Below, one piece after another: positions 1 to 11,558 of a stretch of 64,000 nt of DNA (the first letter of the stretch is position 1; the number at the start of each line of letters is the position of its first letter). The stretch is from Microbacterium sp. LWO14-1.2 (GTDB lineage Bacteria > Actinomycetota > Actinomycetes > Actinomycetales > Microbacteriaceae), in NCBI RefSeq assembly GCF_038397715.1, contig NZ_CP151633.1:3410001-3474000 (forward strand), in the 5' to 3' direction. Position numbers and translations under genes: made by a program. Under the pieces are notes generated by a model. It worked only from the letters and a program-made list of their open reading frames with translations, searched no databases and was not told the origin of the DNA.

Positions 1-1
1 C

Positions 2-1219
2 TTCTTCGCCACCTACGCCAACGCGGCGAAGGACGGCGGGTACGAGGCGTCGTGGCGCACCGACTCCACCGACGTGCTCGACCGGTACATCCTCGCCCGC
101 CTGGGTGACCTCGTGCGCGATGTACGGGCCGACCTCGAGGGTCTCGACTCCACCACGGCGTCCGCCCGCCTGCGCGACTTCGCCGAGGTGCTCACCAACT
201 GGTACATCCGTCGTTCGCGCGACCGGTTCTGGGAGGGGACGGCGACCGCGGCGTTCGACACGCTCTACACGGTTCTCGAGACGCTGTGCCGTGTGGCCGC
301 ACCGCTCGTGCCTCTCGTGAGCGAACGCGTCTGGCAGGGGCTCACCGGCGGTCGCAGCGTGCACCTGCAGGACTGGCCGGATGCCGACGCCTTCCCCGCC
401 GCGGACGACATCCGCGATGCGATGGATGCCGTGCGCGAGCTGTCGAGCGTCGGCAACGCGCTGCGCAAGAAGGAGAAGCTGCGCGTCCGTCTGCCGCTCG
501 CGCGCCTCACGGTCGTGTCGCCCCTGGCCGACACGCTCGGTCAGTTCGAGGACATCCTGCGCGAGGAACTCAACGTCAAGTCGGTCGAGCTCGTGCCGCA
601 GTCCGAGACGACGGCTGCGGACTACGGCATCAGCCACCGACTCAGCGTCAACGCACGCGCGGCCGGTCCGCGTCTGGGCAAGAACGTGCAGACGGTGATC
701 AAGGCCGCGAAGGCCGGCGACTGGTCGGAGGCCGATGGCGTCGTGACCGCGGGCGGCATCGCGCTGGAGCCGTCGGAGTACGAGCTCGTGCTGGAGACCT
801 CTGGTCGCCCGGAGGGCGAGGCTCTCGCACTCGTACCGGGCGGCGGCTTCGTGCTGCTCGACACGCAGACCACCCCCGAGCTCGAGGCCGAGGGTCTCGC
901 CCGCGATGCGATCCGTGTCGTGCAGGAGGCCAGGAAGAACGCGGGTCTCGACGTCAGCGACCGTATCGTGCTCGCCCTCAACGCGACGCCCGAGGACGCG
1001 GCGGCTCTCACCGCGCACGCCGACCTCATCTCGCGCGAGACGCTCGCGATCGCGTTCGCGGCGCAGGCGACCGACGGCCTCGACGCTGTGGTCGACGGGG
1101 TCGAGAGTCCGGGCGACGGCGTCTTCCGGTCGGGGGCGCGAGCTCTCGGCGCTGCGAAGGGTCCGATCATCGTCACGATCGACGCCACGTCCGCGGTGCG
1201 CGAGGGAGCAGACGCATGA
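2..1219 (+). CDS. ileS: Isoleucyl-tRNA synthetase, C-terminal part (5' end outside window)
   Basis: The frame is open from base 2, so the gene begins upstream of the window. The visible ~405 residues are the C-terminal part of a class I isoleucyl-tRNA synthetase: the anticodon-binding domain (FAEVLTNWYIRRSRDRFW), then the long tail with LRKKEKLRVRLPL and the ARDAIRVVQEARKNAGLDVSDRI block typical of the long, actinobacterial/eukaryotic-type IleRS. The HIGH and KMSKS motifs lie outside. The cytoplasmic enzyme charges tRNA-Ile. The stop overlaps the folC start by 4 bp (ATGA), so the two genes are translationally coupled. Confidence 0.95.
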   Translation, partial: FFATYANAAKDGGYEASWRTDSTDVLDRYILARLGDLVRDVRADLEGLDSTTASARLRDFAEVLTNWYIRRSRDRFWEGTATAAFDTLYTVLETLCRVAAPLVPLVSERVWQGLTGGRSVHLQDWPDADAFPAADDIRDAMDAVRELSSVGNALRKKEKLRVRLPLARLTVVSPLADTLGQFEDILREELNVKSVELVPQSETTAADYGISHRLSVNARAAGPRLGKNVQTVIKAAKAGDWSEADGVVTAGGIALEPSEYELVLETSGRPEGEALALVPGGGFVLLDTQTTPELEAEGLARDAIRVVQEARKNAGLDVSDRIVLALNATPEDAAALTAHADLISRETLAIAFAAQATDGLDAVVDGVESPGDGVFRSGARALGAAKGPIIVTIDATSAVREGADA

Positions 1220-2568
1220 GTGCTCGCGACAGGGCGGATGCCGTCTACGAGACCCTGCTGAGCCGGGCCGGCGAACGCTGGGTGCAGCCGCGCAAGGAGC
1301 GCACGGCTCGCGTGCTCGAGCTGCTCGACGACCCGCAGCGCACGTACCGCGTGGTGCACATCACCGGGACCAACGGCAAGACGTCGACGGCCCGCATGAT
1401 CGAGAGCCTGCTGCGTGCCCACGGGTTGCGCACGGGGCTCTTCACGAGCCCGCACCTGGAGCGGTTCACCGAGCGGATCATGATCGACGGCGAGCCCATC
1501 GCCGACGAGGCGGTGGCTGATGCCTGGGACGAGATCGAGCCGTTCGTCGGCATCGTCGACGCCGAGCTCGACGCCGCGGGCGAGGAGCCGCTCACCTTCT
1601 TCGAGCTGCTCACGGTGCTCGCCTTCGTCGCGGTGGCCGACGCGCCTGTCGACGTGCTGGTGCTCGAGGTCGGCATGGGAGGGGAGTGGGACTCGACGAA
1701 CACGGCCGACGGCGACGTGGCGGTCTTCGCGCCCATCGACATCGACCACGCCGACCGGCTCGGCGCCACGATCCCCGAGATCGCGCAGGTCAAGGCGGGC
1801 ATCATCAAGGAGGGCGCAGCCGTGGTCTCGGCGCAGCAGTCCGAGGCGGCGACCGAGGTGCTGCGCCGGGTGGCGGGGGAGCGCAACGCCACGATCGCCT
1901 TCGAGGGCGATGACTTCGGCCTCGTGGAGCAGAAGCTGGCCGTGGGCGGTCAGCTCATCACGATCCGCGGCCTCGCCGGGAACTACGTCGAGGAGTATCT
2001 GCCCCAGTACGGCGCGCACCAGGGGCACAACGCGGCTCTCGCGCTGGCCGCCGTCGAGTCGCTGATCGGGGGAGCGCAGCAGCGGATCGCCGACGACATC
2101 GTCTCGGAGGGACTCCAGGGCGCCACCTCGCCCGGACGCCTCCAGCTGCTGGGCATCGCCCCTACGGTGATCGTCGACGCAGCTCACAACCCGCACGGTG
2201 CGGCCGCCCTCGCTCAGGCGATGGACGACAGCTTCGACTTCGACGAGTGGGGTGTCGTGCTCGGCATCCTGGCCGACAAGGACGCCGCGGGCATCGTGGC
2301 GCGTCTCGCCCCGGTCGCCGCGCACGTCTTCGCCACCGCGCCGGAGTCCGACCGGGCGAGCGACGCCGACAGCATCGCCGACCTCGTCGAGGCGACCGGC
2401 AACCGCGCGACCGTGCACCGGACGCTGGCGGATGCCGCAGACGCCGCTCGCGAGTGGGCCGCGTCGTCCGACCGGCGTGCCGTCGTGATCGCCGGATCCG
2501 TCGTGCTCGCCGGCGAGGCGATCGCCCTCGCCGAGGAGGAGGACTGGAAGTCGGGGTGGCGCGCGTGA
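1216..2568 (+). CDS. folC: Bifunctional folylpolyglutamate/dihydrofolate synthase
   Basis: The 450-residue protein is a Mur-ligase-fold ATP-dependent enzyme that adds glutamate to folates and makes dihydrofolate from dihydropteroate. The P-loop HITGTNGKTS is at about residues 48-57, followed by FTSPHLERFTERI and VGMGGEWDSTN, and the C-terminal ligase domain carries VDAAHNPHG. Length matches the family. The ATG at 1216 overlaps the ileS stop by 4 bp. The 3' end overlaps the next gene's GTG start by 4 bp. It lies in a tight ileS-folC-DUF4233-ndk transcription unit. Confidence 0.95.
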   Translation: MSARDRADAVYETLLSRAGERWVQPRKERTARVLELLDDPQRTYRVVHITGTNGKTSTARMIESLLRAHGLRTGLFTSPHLERFTERIMIDGEPIADEAVADAWDEIEPFVGIVDAELDAAGEEPLTFFELLTVLAFVAVADAPVDVLVLEVGMGGEWDSTNTADGDVAVFAPIDIDHADRLGATIPEIAQVKAGIIKEGAAVVSAQQSEAATEVLRRVAGERNATIAFEGDDFGLVEQKLAVGGQLITIRGLAGNYVEEYLPQYGAHQGHNAALALAAVESLIGGAQQRIADDIVSEGLQGATSPGRLQLLGIAPTVIVDAAHNPHGAAALAQAMDDSFDFDEWGVVLGILADKDAAGIVARLAPVAAHVFATAPESDRASDADSIADLVEATGNRATVHRTLADAADAAREWAASSDRRAVVIAGSVVLAGEAIALAEEEDWKSGWRA

Positions 2569-2987
2569 GCGCGGACTCCGCCCCGGCGCGCAGGCAGCGT
2601 GCGCCGCGACCGCCTCGCACTCTCGTGCAGAAGCTCGCTCCGATCGTGCTCGGCTTCGAGTCGATCGTGGTGTTCCTCGCGGGGCTCACGATCTTCGGCC
2701 TCAAGACGCTGCCCCCCGGCATCCCGCAGTGGTGGGGGATCGTCGGTGGCGGCATCGTCGGCCTCGCCTGCATCGCCCTCGCCGGCCTCATCACGAAGCC
2801 GTGGGCGATCACCGCAGGGTGGGTCATCCAGGTCGTGATCGCCCTGTCGGCGATCCTCGTGCCGGCGATCCTGCTCGTCGTGCTGATTTTCGGCGGCATG
2901 TGGGCGTATGCGACGATCATGGGGGCCCGCCTGGACGCACGACGCCCCGACGGATCCGCCACCGAGACTCAGACAGAGAGTGAATGA
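2565..2987 (+). CDS. DUF4233 family membrane protein
   Basis: The 140-residue protein has a basic N-terminus (RRQRAPRPPRTL) and four hydrophobic segments (about residues 25-45, 53-73, 78-98 and 100-120), then a polar tail. This matches DUF4233, a small actinobacterial membrane family usually found between folC and ndk, as here. The GTG start at 2565 sits in a GTGA overlap with the folC stop. Function is unknown, and the conserved position suggests a housekeeping role. Confidence 0.8.
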   Translation: MSADSAPARRQRAPRPPRTLVQKLAPIVLGFESIVVFLAGLTIFGLKTLPPGIPQWWGIVGGGIVGLACIALAGLITKPWAITAGWVIQVVIALSAILVPAILLVVLIFGGMWAYATIMGARLDARRPDGSATETQTESE

Positions 2988-2988
2988 C

Positions 2989-3405
2989 ATGGCCACCGAA
3001 GAAACCCTCGTCCTCGTCAAGCCCGACGGTGTCGCCCGCGGCCTCACCGGCGCGATCCTGGCGCGCATCGAAGCGAAGGGCTACGCGCTCGTCGACATCC
3101 GTCTCGTCGAGCCCGACCGCGACCTCCTCGCCGCCCACTATGCCGAGCACGAGGGCAAGCCGTTCTATGAGCCGCTGCTCGAGTTCATGCTGTCCGGCCC
3201 GTCGGTCGCGATCCGCCTCGCCGGCAACCGCGTGATCGAGGGCTTCCGCTCGCTCGCCGGCACGACCGACCCGACCACCGCCGCCCCCGGGACGATCCGC
3301 GGCGACTTCGGGCGCGACTGGGGTCTCAAAGTGCAGCAGAACCTCGTGCACGGCTCCGACAGCCCGGAGTCCGCGGCCCGGGAGCTCGGCATCTGGTTCG
3401 ACTGA
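2989..3405 (+). CDS. ndk: Nucleoside diphosphate kinase
   Basis: This 138-residue cytoplasmic enzyme moves the gamma phosphate between NTPs and NDPs. It opens with EETLVLVKPDGVARG (Lys11 is an active-site residue). The phosphorylated histidine is His121 in QNLVHGSDS, with the C-terminal ELGIWF signature. The ATG is 1 nt past the DUF4233 stop, so it is the last gene of the ileS-folC unit, which a long hairpin closes just downstream. Confidence 0.97.
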   Translation: MATEETLVLVKPDGVARGLTGAILARIEAKGYALVDIRLVEPDRDLLAAHYAEHEGKPFYEPLLEFMLSGPSVAIRLAGNRVIEGFRSLAGTTDPTTAAPGTIRGDFGRDWGLKVQQNLVHGSDSPESAARELGIWFD

Positions 3406-3412
3406 GTCAGTG

Positions 3413-3457
3413 CACGACGAAGCCCGCCGCACCTCGGGTGCGGCGGGCTTCGTCGTG
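3413..3457. terminator. Bidirectional terminator between ndk and the VKOR gene
   Basis: A perfect inverted repeat has 21-bp arms (3413-3433 and 3437-3457) and a TCG loop. It lies between the convergent ends of ndk (+) and the VKOR gene (-), with no long T-tract on either side. Arm length and position support a two-way terminator. Confidence 0.85.
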
Positions 3458-3468
3458 TCGGCGGTGGA

Positions 3469-4086
3469 TCAGAGGATCATGCCGATGACCTCGCCGAGGA
3501 GGTCGAGACCGCGCAGCTGCGCGAGAAGGATGATGACAGCGAACGCGAGGACGGTCGCGAGAGGCACCCAGGCCATGAGGCTGTTGGCGCGCGCCTTGAC
3601 CTTCTCATTGCTCGTGAAGGTGCCGTTCCGGGTGAGATGCACCATGGTCGCGAAGAACGTCGGGATCGTGACCGACCAGGTCAGCATGCACCAGGGGCAC
3701 AGCACGCCGAGGTTGGGGGCGTAGAGGCTCTGCCAGATCAGCCAGCAGACGAGGCCGAACGCGAATGTGACGCCGACGCCGAACGCGGCCCAGAACCACC
3801 GGGGGAATCGGGCACCGGCGAGGATCGCGACACCGACGACCAGGGGAGCGATCCAGAGGCTCAGGCCGATCAGGGGGTTGGGAAATCCGAAGATCTCTCC
3901 CTGCCAGGATCCGAGGTTCTTGCCGCACTGGATCATCACGCTGACGTTGCAGCTGAGCTCGGCGTCGGGATTCTCGAGCTGGATGAACTTGTCGATGGTG
4001 AGCTGGAAGGCGGCGAACCAGCCGATGACGCTCGCGATGATCAGCCAGACGGCGTAGACGACGGGGCGGGTGCGCTGCTCGCTCAT
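3469..4086 (-). CDS. Vitamin K epoxide reductase family membrane protein
   Basis: The 205-residue integral membrane protein has about five hydrophobic helices. It carries the VKOR signature: a loop cysteine pair (Cys46 and Cys54, in SCNVSVMIQCGKN), a conserved Ser/Trp loop before FGFPNPLIGLS, and the quinone-proximal CPWC pair (Cys130/Cys133). Bacterial homologues reoxidise a DsbA-like partner to form disulfides in exported proteins, passing electrons to quinone. No thioredoxin-fold partner is fused or adjacent. The ATG at 4086 is chosen because MSEQRTR precedes the first helix and a GATAAT box sits 6 nt upstream. Confidence 0.9.
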   Translation of the reverse strand: MSEQRTRPVVYAVWLIIASVIGWFAAFQLTIDKFIQLENPDAELSCNVSVMIQCGKNLGSWQGEIFGFPNPLIGLSLWIAPLVVGVAILAGARFPRWFWAAFGVGVTFAFGLVCWLIWQSLYAPNLGVLCPWCMLTWSVTIPTFFATMVHLTRNGTFTSNEKVKARANSLMAWVPLATVLAFAVIILLAQLRGLDLLGEVIGMIL

Positions 4087-4092
4087 ATGTGG

Positions 4093-4098
4093 ATTATC
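4093..4098 (-). promoter_or_regulatory. -10 box for leaderless VKOR transcript
   Basis: On the minus strand GATAAT ends 6 nt before the ATG at 4086. That spacing would put transcription initiation at or next to the start codon, and there is no Shine-Dalgarno sequence. The -35 is not recognisable. Confidence 0.55.
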
Positions 4099-4194
4099 AC
4101 AGCGATCGCTATGGATCGGGCGTGAGGCGACCGGAGAATATCGAACTCCGGCGCGGGAGGGGCCGTCGATGCCGCGTTCGCGGCCACTTGGTGC

Positions 4195-4200
4195 GATAAT
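4195..4200 (+). promoter_or_regulatory. Candidate -10 (GATAAT) for rne
   Basis: GATAAT at 4195-4200 is the best -10 in the 290-bp gap between the divergent VKOR and rne genes. It would give an rne 5' leader of roughly 170 nt. Long rne leaders mediate RNase E autoregulation in E. coli; whether that applies here is inference. The -35 is weak. Confidence 0.4.
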
Positions 4201-4376
4201 GGCCTGTGATGCACCGCTCGACCCCGTCGTAGCACGCATCGACGCAGACTTCGGGGCCGTATGCCCCTCGCGACCAGAGCCCAGAGCCGGTCGCACACCG
4301 AATGAGTTCGCGACACCCCGGTGCCGCATGAGAATTCGCGGAGCACCCGGTGCACCGCGCGAGGAGTACGCCAGAG

Positions 4377-6845
4377 ATGGCCGACGAGAACAATGAACAT
4401 GACGCCCCTACCCTCGACTTCCCTGCGGATGCTGACGCATCAGCCGCAGTGATCGCGGAGACTCCCGAGGAGTCGCCCGCGGAGGAGACGCCCGCCGAGG
4501 ACACGGTGGTCGAGATGGACGCCGCGCCCGCCGCTGCTGACGAAGCTGCTGCGCAGGATGCCCCGGATGCCGAGGGATCCCCGGCTGCCGAAGAGGCTCC
4601 TGCCGCGGAGGAGAGCCCCGCTGCGGAAGAGGCTCCGGCCGCCGCCGAGGCTCCTGCTGCCGACGAGGCTCCCGTTGTCGAGCAGGCTCCGGACGCCGCC
4701 GAGCCGGAGGCGTCCGAGCCCGAGGAGCCGGCGAACCCCGCCCCGGTCACGGCGGTCTCGCTGGGACTGCTCCCCGAGGTCTTCGTGTCGCAGGTCTCGA
4801 CGCGTCTGCACTTCTATGCTCCCGAGATCGTGCCGCTGCCCGCCCGTCCCGGTCGTGACCGCGGCTTCGAGCGAGACCTGGACCGCGACGGCGACGAGTC
4901 GTCGTCGGGTCGACGCGGCCGCCGCCGCCGCGGTGGCTCGGACGAGGGCGACCAGCGCGACGAGCCCCGCCAGCCGCGCCAGCGCGTCGTCGAGTACATC
5001 ACCGAGCCGAAGGCGATCAAGGGATCGACGCGTCTCGAGGCCAAGAAGCAGCGCCGCCGTGACGGCCGCGATGCGGGCCGTCGTCGTCCGGTGGTCACCG
5101 AGGCCGAGTTCCTCGCGCGCCGCGAGTCGGTCGACCGGAAGATGGTCGTGCGGGCCAAGAACGGTCGCACCCAGATCGGCGTCCTCGAAGATGGCGTGCT
5201 CGTCGAGCACTACGTCGCCCGCAATCAGGACGCGTCGCTGATCGGCAACGTCTACCTCGGTCGCGTGCAGAACGTGCTGCCGAGCATGGAGGCGGCGTTC
5301 GTCGACATCGGTCGCGGTCGCAACGCCGTGCTCTACTCCGGCGAGGTCGACTGGGACGGCGTCGAGACGGGCAACCAGCCTCGTCGCATCGAGCTCGCCC
5401 TCAAGGCCGGCGACCGCGTTCTCGTGCAGGTCACGAAGGACCCCGTCGGGCACAAGGGCGCTCGCCTGACGAGTCAGATCTCGCTCCCCGGTCGCTACCT
5501 CGTGTACGTGCCGGGCGGATCGATGAACGGCATCAGCCGCAAGCTCCCCGACAACGAGCGCGCGCGTCTCAAGCGCATCCTCAAGGAGGTGCTGCCCGAG
5601 TCGTCCGGCGTCATCGTGCGCACGGCGGCCGAGGGGGCCACCGAGGAGCAGCTGACCCGCGACGTGCAGCGCCTCACCACGCAGTGGGAGCACATCCGCA
5701 AGCAGGTCGAGAGCCAGCAGGCCCCCGCGCTGCTGCACGCCGAGCCCGACCTCCTGGTCAAGATCGTCCGCGACGTCTTCAACGAGGACTTCACGAAGAT
5801 GCTCATCCAGGGCGAGGACGCACAGCGCACGATCCGCGCCTACCTCGAGAGCGTCGCGCCTGACCTCCTCGAGCGTGTCGAGACCTACGAGGACGAGGTC
5901 GACCCGTTCGACGCGTTCCGCATCACCGAGCAGATCGAGAAGGCGCTCGACCGCAAGGTGTGGCTGCCGTCCGGCGGCTCGCTCGTGATCGACCGGACCG
6001 AGGCCATGACCGTGGTCGACGTCAACACCGGCAAGTTCGTCGGCTCCGGCGGGAACCTCGAGGAGACCGTCACGAAGAACAACCTCGAGGCCGCCGAGGA
6101 GATCGTCCGCCAGCTGCGTCTGCGCGACATCGGCGGCATCATCGTCGTCGACTTCATCGACATGGTCCTCGAGTCGAACCGCGACCTCGTGCTGCGCCGC
6201 CTCATCGAGTGCCTCAGCCGCGACCGGACGAAGCACCAGGTCGCCGAGGTCACCTCGCTCGGACTCGTGCAGATGACCCGCAAGAAGCTCGGTCTCGGCC
6301 TGCTCGAGACGTTCAGTGAGGCGTGCGAGGTGTGCGCCGGCCGAGGTGTGATCGTGCACCACGACCCGGTCGTCAAGCACCGCTCGAACGGGAACGGCAA
6401 CGGGAACGGCAACGGCAGCGCGTCGTCGAACAACCGTCGTCAGCGCGGCGGCAACGGCCAGGGCCAGAGCCCCGCGCCCGCGACCGGGACGACCCACAGC
6501 ATCCCGGAGGGTGCCAAGTCGGCGCTGGCGCAGATCGCCGCATCGACCCGCACCCCTGCCGTCGACGTCGTCGCGGATGCTCCGGCCGAGGTCGGCACGG
6601 ATGCCGCTGCCGCGCCGCAGGAGCGCCCCAAGAAGCCCCGCAAGAAGCGCGGCTCGGAGCGCAAGGGGCCGAAGTCGCCCGCCGAGCAGTTGCTCGACTC
6701 GGTGCTCGACGCCCTTCCGGAGCCGAAGGCACCTGGTCAGGGTCGTGGACGCCGACGTGTGACGACCGCTGCTCTCACCGGCACCCCCGTGTCGGTGAAC
6801 TCCGACTCAGCGGGTCCGGTCGCGTCCTCGGACGCGGAGTCCTGA
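4377..6845 (+). CDS. rne: Ribonuclease E/G family endoribonuclease
   Basis: The 822-residue single-strand endoribonuclease acts in rRNA/tRNA processing and mRNA decay. Residues ~1-130 are acidic and Ala/Pro/Glu rich, followed by an Arg-rich stretch (RRGRRRRGG). The catalytic core begins near residue 240 with the S1 domain (VYLGRVQNVLPSMEAAFVDIG), then the DNase I-like domain with the Mg-binding aspartates in VVDVNTGKF and VVDFIDM. The zinc-link CEVCAGRG follows, and then a Gly/Asn repeat (NGNGNG) and a basic tail. GAGGAG lies about 10 nt upstream of the ATG at 4377. The flanking disordered arms are typical of actinobacterial RNase E. Confidence 0.95.
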   Translation: MADENNEHDAPTLDFPADADASAAVIAETPEESPAEETPAEDTVVEMDAAPAAADEAAAQDAPDAEGSPAAEEAPAAEESPAAEEAPAAAEAPAADEAPVVEQAPDAAEPEASEPEEPANPAPVTAVSLGLLPEVFVSQVSTRLHFYAPEIVPLPARPGRDRGFERDLDRDGDESSSGRRGRRRRGGSDEGDQRDEPRQPRQRVVEYITEPKAIKGSTRLEAKKQRRRDGRDAGRRRPVVTEAEFLARRESVDRKMVVRAKNGRTQIGVLEDGVLVEHYVARNQDASLIGNVYLGRVQNVLPSMEAAFVDIGRGRNAVLYSGEVDWDGVETGNQPRRIELALKAGDRVLVQVTKDPVGHKGARLTSQISLPGRYLVYVPGGSMNGISRKLPDNERARLKRILKEVLPESSGVIVRTAAEGATEEQLTRDVQRLTTQWEHIRKQVESQQAPALLHAEPDLLVKIVRDVFNEDFTKMLIQGEDAQRTIRAYLESVAPDLLERVETYEDEVDPFDAFRITEQIEKALDRKVWLPSGGSLVIDRTEAMTVVDVNTGKFVGSGGNLEETVTKNNLEAAEEIVRQLRLRDIGGIIVVDFIDMVLESNRDLVLRRLIECLSRDRTKHQVAEVTSLGLVQMTRKKLGLGLLETFSEACEVCAGRGVIVHHDPVVKHRSNGNGNGNGNGSASSNNRRQRGGNGQGQSPAPATGTTHSIPEGAKSALAQIAASTRTPAVDVVADAPAEVGTDAAAAPQERPKKPRKKRGSERKGPKSPAEQLLDSVLDALPEPKAPGQGRGRRRVTTAALTGTPVSVNSDSAGPVASSDAES

Positions 6846-7076
6846 CGCGATCAGCCGTGTGACGAGCTCCTTGCCGCCGACGTGCTGAGCGCCGGCGGCG
6901 ATGAGTCGCGGCAGCGCGTCCTCCGGCACGTCGTAGTGGTCGAGGTCGAAGGCCCGGCTGGGGAGTTCCTGGGCGCGCGCGAAGGCGTGCAGCTCGTCGA
7001 GGCTCTCGTCGCTGACCAGGTGCGCCCACAGTCGTCCGTGGGCGGGCCAGACGGGGTCGTCGACGAGGATGGTCAT
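6807..7076 (-). CDS. DUF4031 domain protein
   Basis: This 89-residue soluble protein begins [20 protein letters not shown] and contains [12 protein letters not shown] and [16 protein letters not shown], the full-length DUF4031 pattern common in actinobacteria. Function is unknown. It runs convergently into rne and overlaps its last 39 bp. The start is supported by a TAGGCT box (7083-7088, minus strand) 6 nt before the ATG, with no ribosome binding site, so the mRNA is probably leaderless. Confidence 0.8.
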   Translation of the reverse strand: MTILVDDPVWPAHGRLWAHLVSDESLDELHAFARAQELPSRAFDLDHYDVPEDALPRLIAAGAQHVGGKELVTRLIASGLRVRGRDRTR

Positions 7077-7114
7077 CCCGCCAGCCTAGAGCCGGACACG
7101 CACCCCGCGACGTT

Positions 7115-7143
7115 TTGCCTCCGTGTCCGGCATCCGGTAAAGT
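7115..7143 (+). promoter_or_regulatory. Promoter of rplU-rpmA
   Basis: TTGCCT (7115-7120), a 17-nt spacer and TAAAGT (7138-7143) form the clearest consensus-like promoter in the window. It leaves a leader of about 140 nt before the rplU GTG, long enough for a ribosomal-protein leader structure, but I could not establish one. Confidence 0.7.
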
Positions 7144-7288
7144 AGTCCCTTGGTGCGCATGCCGCGTCGTCCTCGACGGTCGGAGCGGAGAGTCTTGCAG
7201 TCGCACCCGTCGCCCCGCGACGCATGCAAGCAACAGTCTTCCCGTGAGATTCTCGGAGCCCCGAGCTCCCCAACGAAACAGGTATGAA

Positions 7289-7597
7289 GTGGTTTACGCA
7301 GTAGTGCGCGCCGGTGGGCGGCAGGAGAAGGTCGAGGTCGGCACGATCGTTCAGCTCGACCGTGTTCAGGCTGCTCAGGGCGAGAAGATCGAGCTGGCCG
7401 CCGTGCTGCTCGTCGACGGCGCCACGGTGACCACCGACGCTGACCAGCTCGCGAAGGTCAAGGTCACGGCTGAGGTGCTCGGCAACCTCCGCGGTCCGAA
7501 GATCGTCATCCAGAAGTACAAGAACAAGACCGGCTACAAGAAGCGTCAGGGCCACCGCCAGGAGCTCACGCGCGTCAAGATCACCGGCATCAAGTAA
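7289..7597 (+). CDS. rplU: 50S ribosomal protein L21
   Basis: The 102-residue protein has the L21 pattern: [18 protein letters not shown] at the start, the central [14 protein letters not shown] and the C-terminal [15 protein letters not shown]. It binds 23S rRNA. The GTG at 7289 gives the standard L21 length; the frame extends upstream but without L21 similarity. rpmA follows 18 nt downstream. Confidence 0.97.
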   Translation: MVYAVVRAGGRQEKVEVGTIVQLDRVQAAQGEKIELAAVLLVDGATVTTDADQLAKVKVTAEVLGNLRGPKIVIQKYKNKTGYKKRQGHRQELTRVKITGIK

Positions 7598-7615
7598 GAC
7601 CGAGGAGACCAGGAC

Positions 7616-7873
7616 ATGGCACACAAAAAGGGCGCAAGCTCCACCCGCAACGGTCGTGACTCCAACGCACAGCGACTGGGCGTCAAGCGCTTCGGCGGTC
7701 AGCAGGTCCTCGCCGGCGAGATCATCGTCCGTCAGCGCGGCACCCACTTCCACCCCGGCGTGAACGTCGGCCGTGGTGGCGACGACACGCTGTTCGCTCT
7801 GGCCGCCGGCGCGGTCGAGTTCGGCGCGAAGGGCGGCCGCAAGGTCGTCAACATCGTCGCCGCTGCTGAGTGA
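7616..7873 (+). CDS. rpmA: 50S ribosomal protein L27
   Basis: The 85-residue protein begins [17 protein letters not shown] and continues [10 protein letters not shown], the L27 signature; its N-terminal tail reaches the peptidyl transferase centre. It lacks the cleavable N-terminal extension seen in Firmicutes. GGAGACC lies upstream of the ATG. It is co-transcribed with rplU and followed by an intrinsic terminator. Confidence 0.97.
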   Translation: MAHKKGASSTRNGRDSNAQRLGVKRFGGQQVLAGEIIVRQRGTHFHPGVNVGRGGDDTLFALAAGAVEFGAKGGRKVVNIVAAAE

Positions 7874-10230
<2,357 letters not shown>

Positions 10231-10239
10231 ACTGGGCGG

Positions 10240-11493
10240 ATGACCGACCAGACCCCGCAGGTGCGCCTCGAGCGCGCCAAGGAGGCGTCCCGCGCCACCG
10301 CCGCGCTGACCAGCGATGACAAGGCCCGCGCGCTCGAAGCGATCGCGGCGGCCCTCGAGGCGAACTCCGCGACGATCATCGCGGCGAACACCCGCGACAT
10401 CGAGCGCGGTCAGGCCGATGGAATCGGTGACTCGCTGATCGACCGCCTGCGCCTCGACGACAAGCGGGTCGCCGCCCTCGCAGCCGCCGTGCGCGAGGTC
10501 GCCGCCCTCCCCGACCCGGTGGGCCGGGTCGTCGGCGGGCATCGGATGCCGAACGGCGTCGCGCTCGAGCAGGTGCGCGTGCCCTTCGGGGTCGTCGGCG
10601 CCATCTACGAGGCCCGGCCGAACGTGACGGTCGACATCGCTGCACTCGCTCTCCGGTCGGGCAACGCCGCGGTGCTCCGTGGGGGCAGCGCCGCGCGCGA
10701 CTCGAACACCGTGCTCGTCGAGGTCATGCGTGATGCCCTGGCAGAGGTCGGCATCACCCCTGAGGCGATCCAGACGGTCGACGACTTCGGCCGCGATGGC
10801 GCGAAGGCGCTCATGCACGGCCGCGGCTTCATCGACGTGCTCGTGCCGCGTGGCAGCGCAGGGCTCATCGAGACCGTGGTCACGGAGTCGACGGTGCCGG
10901 TGATCGAGACCGGGGCGGGCAACGTGCACATCGTGCTCGACGAGAGCGCTCCGGATGACTGGGCGCGCGACATCGTCGTGAACGCCAAGGTGCAGCGTCC
11001 GAGCGTCTGCAACGCGGTGGAGACCGTGCTCGTGCACCGTCAGGCCGCGCCTCGGCTCGTGCCCCTCGTCGCCAGCGCTCTGCAGAGCGAGGGCGTCGCG
11101 ATCCACGGTGACGACATCGTCGCCGGCCTCGTCTCGAACGTGATCCCCGCGACCGAGGAGGACTGGGCCACCGAGTACCTGAGCCTCGACATCGCCATCA
11201 AGGTCGTCGACACGCTCGACGACGCACTCGACCACATCCGTCGTTACAGCACAGGGCACACCGAGTCGATCGTGACGACCGACTCCCGCAACGCCGAGCG
11301 GTTCCTGGCCGAGGTCGATTCCGCTGTCGTGATGGCGAACACATCGACGCGCTTCACCGACGGCGGCGAGTTCGGGTTCGGCGCCGAGGTCGGCATCTCG
11401 ACGCAGAAGCTGCACACCCGCGGTCCCATGGGACTCGCCGAGCTGACCAGCACGAAGTGGCTGGCGCGTGGGGCCGGGCAGACTCGCGGCTGA
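10240..11493 (+). CDS. proA: Gamma-glutamyl phosphate reductase
   Basis: The 417-residue NADPH-dependent enzyme of the aldehyde dehydrogenase fold converts glutamyl-5-phosphate to glutamate semialdehyde. Visible motifs are VPFGVVGAIYEARPNVTVD, ALRSGNAAVLRGGSAA, the catalytic-cysteine segment KVQRPSVCNAVET and FGFGAEVGISTQKLHTRGPMG. Length fits the family. It directly follows proB, its pathway partner. Confidence 0.97.
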   Translation: MTDQTPQVRLERAKEASRATAALTSDDKARALEAIAAALEANSATIIAANTRDIERGQADGIGDSLIDRLRLDDKRVAALAAAVREVAALPDPVGRVVGGHRMPNGVALEQVRVPFGVVGAIYEARPNVTVDIAALALRSGNAAVLRGGSAARDSNTVLVEVMRDALAEVGITPEAIQTVDDFGRDGAKALMHGRGFIDVLVPRGSAGLIETVVTESTVPVIETGAGNVHIVLDESAPDDWARDIVVNAKVQRPSVCNAVETVLVHRQAAPRLVPLVASALQSEGVAIHGDDIVAGLVSNVIPATEEDWATEYLSLDIAIKVVDTLDDALDHIRRYSTGHTESIVTTDSRNAERFLAEVDSAVVMANTSTRFTDGGEFGFGAEVGISTQKLHTRGPMGLAELTSTKWLARGAGQTRG

Positions 11494-11497
11494 GGGC

Positions 11498-11503
11498 TAG
11501 ACT
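11498..11503 (+). promoter_or_regulatory. Candidate -10 (TAGACT) for the nadD operon
   Basis: TAGACT lies 5 nt after the proA stop, leaving a leader of about 50 nt to the next ATG, which does have a ribosome binding site. The -35 is weak. Confidence 0.4.
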
Positions 11504-11558
11504 AGGTGGCGCTGCGGCGCTACGAGCGCCCACCCGCCAGCCACGAAACGGAGCAAGG

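Noticed and set aside
4440..6497. A 685-codon minus-strand open frame opposite rne
   Set aside because: It is Leu/Arg/Asp low-complexity, a mirror of the RNase E codons.
7144..7288. A structured leader regulating rplU (L21 leader or riboswitch)
   Set aside because: The leader is long enough, but I could not fold a convincing conserved structure by eye, so only the promoter is reported.
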